Part shown: positions 5,634-6,931 of the stretch, in pieces
Numbering within the stretch: position 1 is the stretch's first letter
Layout: every line of letters begins with the position of its first letter
Assembly (NCBI GenBank): GCA_029267975.1
Contig: JAJUHH010000156.1
Location: forward strand, 1 to 6,931
DNA from: Clostridiales bacterium
GTDB taxonomy: Bacteria > Bacillota > Clostridia > Lachnospirales > Lachnospiraceae
Direction: 5' to 3'
DNA length: 6,931 nucleotides
The notes under the pieces: model-generated
What the model was told of the DNA's origin: nothing
Databases searched by the model: none
The model's input: only the letters and a program-made list of their open reading frames with translations
Program-made: the position numbers and the translations under genes

Positions 5634-6671
5634 TTAGCCTCTTGGTATCAGCCTTATAATCTTATCGTCATCTGCCTGAGGAAAGCTCCCTCGTCCGTCT
5701 CTGTTGCTGCTGGTCAGATAAATGGAACCATCTGCTGCCTCATATGCCTCCCGCAGCCTGCCATATTCATTCACCAGAAATGGCTCCAGCTCTATAACCT
5801 GAGTTCCATCCTCGCCCAAAGCTATGGATAAAAGCTGCCTTGCGGCTAAATTAGCTGCCACAAGTCTGCCCTGCCAGGGTCCCTGAGTGATAAAGGCAAT
5901 CCCGGATGGGGCCCAGGTAGCAGATCCGCTTGTAATGATGGGGCTAGTGAACTCAGATGCACGGTCACCTTCCACGATGGGCCAGCCATAGTTAGCACCT
6001 GCCTCTATGATATTGATCTCATCATGTGCCGTCTGACCGTGCTCTGACGCATACATCAGGCCATTGCTATTCCAGGCCAGTCCCTGAGGATTGCGGTGCC
6101 CATAGCTATAAACCGGTGATCCTTCAAAGGGATTATCCTCCGGTATGCTTCCGTCCAGATTGATTCTCAGAATCTTCCCTGCCAGGTTTGCAAGATCCTG
6201 AGCCCGCCTTGGATTGCCTCCATCGCCGGCGGTAATATATAATTTTCCATCCGGCCCTACCTTGATTCGACCACCCAGATGGGTTCTGCCTCCCGGAATC
6301 CGGTCAATCAATACAGAATCAATCCTTGCCTTATCCCCCTCTTCCAAAAGTCTTACCACACGGGAGTAATTGCTTCCTCCTTCTGTATAGGAATGCATCA
6401 CATAAATATAATGATTCTGCTCAAAATCCGGGTCCAGAGCCAATCCCAGGAGTCCCCCTTCTCCCACACTGACAAAGGGACTTTCAAAGGTAATGAGCGG
6501 CTCCGGTAAGAATTCACCATCTCTTAAAACCCATATACGGCCAGAGCGTTCCGTCACATACAAAGTACCATCCTTGCTAATATCGATCGCCCAAGGCACG
6601 AATAAATTCATTGCAATAATTTCAGTATCATATGGAAATTCCTCTGCAGTATCCATGGTATCATTCTGCAT
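5634..6671 (-). CDS. Glucose/sorbosone dehydrogenase-like beta-propeller protein, no signal peptide
   Basis: A 345-aa protein of the soluble aldose sugar dehydrogenase family (Asd/YliI, GSDH domain), a six-bladed beta-propeller that in characterised members oxidises aldoses with PQQ. Family landmarks are in order: PWAIDISKDGTLYVTER (26-42), GGLLGLALDPDF (72-83), THLGGRIKVGPDGKLYITAGD with H131 at the expected catalytic-base position (130-150), AQDLANLAGKILRINLDG (157-174), DNPF (179-182), YGHRNPQGLAW (190-200), EHGQTAHDEIN (210-220), NYGWP (227-231) and GRLREAYEAADGSIYLTSSNRDG (304-326). The propeller therefore appears complete. The ATG at 6671 has AGAGG 8 nt upstream, and an in-frame stop directly precedes it (6672-6674), so no secretion signal can be added; the product should be cytoplasmic. 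Clostridia generally lack PQQ synthesis, so the cofactor and reaction are open. Monocistronic as far as visible. Confidence 0.9.
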   Translation of the reverse strand: MQNDTMDTAEEFPYDTEIIAMNLFVPWAIDISKDGTLYVTERSGRIWVLRDGEFLPEPLITFESPFVSVGEGGLLGLALDPDFEQNHYIYVMHSYTEGGSNYSRVVRLLEEGDKARIDSVLIDRIPGGRTHLGGRIKVGPDGKLYITAGDGGNPRRAQDLANLAGKILRINLDGSIPEDNPFEGSPVYSYGHRNPQGLAWNSNGLMYASEHGQTAHDEINIIEAGANYGWPIVEGDRASEFTSPIITSGSATWAPSGIAFITQGPWQGRLVAANLAARQLLSIALGEDGTQVIELEPFLVNEYGRLREAYEAADGSIYLTSSNRDGRGSFPQADDDKIIRLIPRG

Positions 6672-6679
6672 TCAGATAA

Positions 6680-6684
6680 CCTCT
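6680..6684 (-). promoter_or_regulatory. Ribosome binding site of the dehydrogenase-like gene
   Basis: AGAGG lies 8 nt before the ATG at 6671. It confirms that start and therefore the absence of a signal peptide. Confidence 0.6.
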
Positions 6685-6743
6685 GTAATCAGCTCTTCTA
6701 TATTTTATTCTATTCAATTACTGAAAATCCGATATTGATGCTG

Positions 6744-6762
6744 CTATGTAACATTACTCTAG
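6744..6762. repeat. Near-palindrome upstream of the dehydrogenase-like gene
   Basis: CTATGTAACATTACTCTAG has matching half-sites CTA-GTAA and TTAC-TAG about a central CA, with one or two unpaired bases per arm. It lies about 73 nt upstream of the start codon and could be an operator. It is short and may be chance. I found no convincing -35/-10 pair for the leftward gene; AT-rich DNA at about 6698-6720 is the most likely place. Confidence 0.25.
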
Positions 6763-6801
6763 GTCCTGCCTTTCATATTTTCTTCCAAAACGGTTGAATG
6801 A

Positions 6802-6856
6802 AAAGTTAAATTCCAGTGTAAAGTTAAATTCCACTGTGAAGACTAAATTCCATTTT
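6802..6856. repeat. Three tandem 18-19 bp repeats with core TAAATTCCA
   Basis: Copies at 6802-6819 and 6820-6837 read AAAGTTAAATTCCA followed by GTGT or CTGT, differing at one base of 18. A diverged third copy at 6838-6856 keeps TAAATTCCA. They are directly adjacent with no spacers, so this is not a CRISPR array. Such arrays occur as protein-binding sites and as the multiple terminal repeats of IS21-family elements; the resemblance to the latter is from memory and unverified. No transposase gene lies in the window. The surrounding 6672-6931 region holds no gene I can support. Confidence 0.7.
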
Positions 6857-6894
6857 ATCTAGGTTAAGCTGTATATTTTACTAATAAATTATAG

Positions 6895-6900
6895 TATAAT
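6895..6900 (+). promoter_or_regulatory. Candidate -10 hexamer for a rightward gene beyond the window
   Basis: A perfect TATAAT in an AT-rich stretch close to the right edge, but the sequence 16-18 bp upstream (around TATATT, 6872-6877) is a poor -35. No start codon with a ribosome binding site follows before the window ends. Confidence 0.25.
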
Positions 6901-6931
6901 GGTCTTACAGATAATGCTCGGATTAAAAAAT

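Noticed and set aside
5568..5831. Plus-strand open frame overlapping the terminator
   Set aside because: It runs through a 12-bp terminator hairpin and antisense to the end of the dehydrogenase-like gene; no family features.
6802..6856. CRISPR array
   Set aside because: Repeats are 18-19 bp and directly adjacent without unique spacers, only three copies, and no cas genes.

Overview
The window looks like chromosomal DNA of a low-to-moderate GC anaerobic Bacillota, most likely a member of the Clostridia such as a Lachnospiraceae-type organism. This rests on codon use, Gram-positive style purine-rich ribosome binding sites, a type II lipoprotein signal on a solute-binding protein, AT-rich intergenic DNA with sigma-A-like promoters, and the character of the proteins. 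I cannot name the species.

Left part (1-3904, minus strand): one compact operon read right to left. A promoter at 3904-3876 drives a UbiD-family prenylated-FMN decarboxylase (2097-3818). Its end overlaps by 14 nt a UbiA-family membrane polyprenyltransferase (1226-2110). Then come an NMT1/SsuA-like substrate-binding lipoprotein (120-1196) and, cut by the window edge, the first 28 codons of an ABC ATPase (1-86). No terminator is visible between these genes. UbiA and UbiD partners carry out the prenylation and decarboxylation steps of menaquinone (futalosine route, MqnP/MqnL) and ubiquinone synthesis. Finding them cotranscribed with an ABC importer suggests that an aromatic quinone-head precursor, or something made from it, is imported and then prenylated and decarboxylated. 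That is the most interesting hypothesis here, and it is inference.

Middle (3819-4148): a divergent, AT-rich regulatory region of about 330 bases with a strong promoter for the ubiD operon, a -10 element for the rightward gene, and two inverted repeats. It is followed by a rightward 12-TM-type major facilitator transporter (4149-5546; a longer start at 4044 is possible).

Right part: a 12-bp perfect hairpin with T tracts on both sides (5586-5626) is a bidirectional terminator between the transporter and a convergent, leftward glucose/sorbosone-dehydrogenase-like beta-propeller protein (5634-6671), which unusually has no signal peptide. Upstream of it, 6672-6931 holds no gene. It contains three tandem 18-19 bp repeats with the core TAAATTCCA (6802-6856), possibly protein-binding sites or the remnant end of an insertion sequence, and an isolated perfect -10 hexamer near the right edge.
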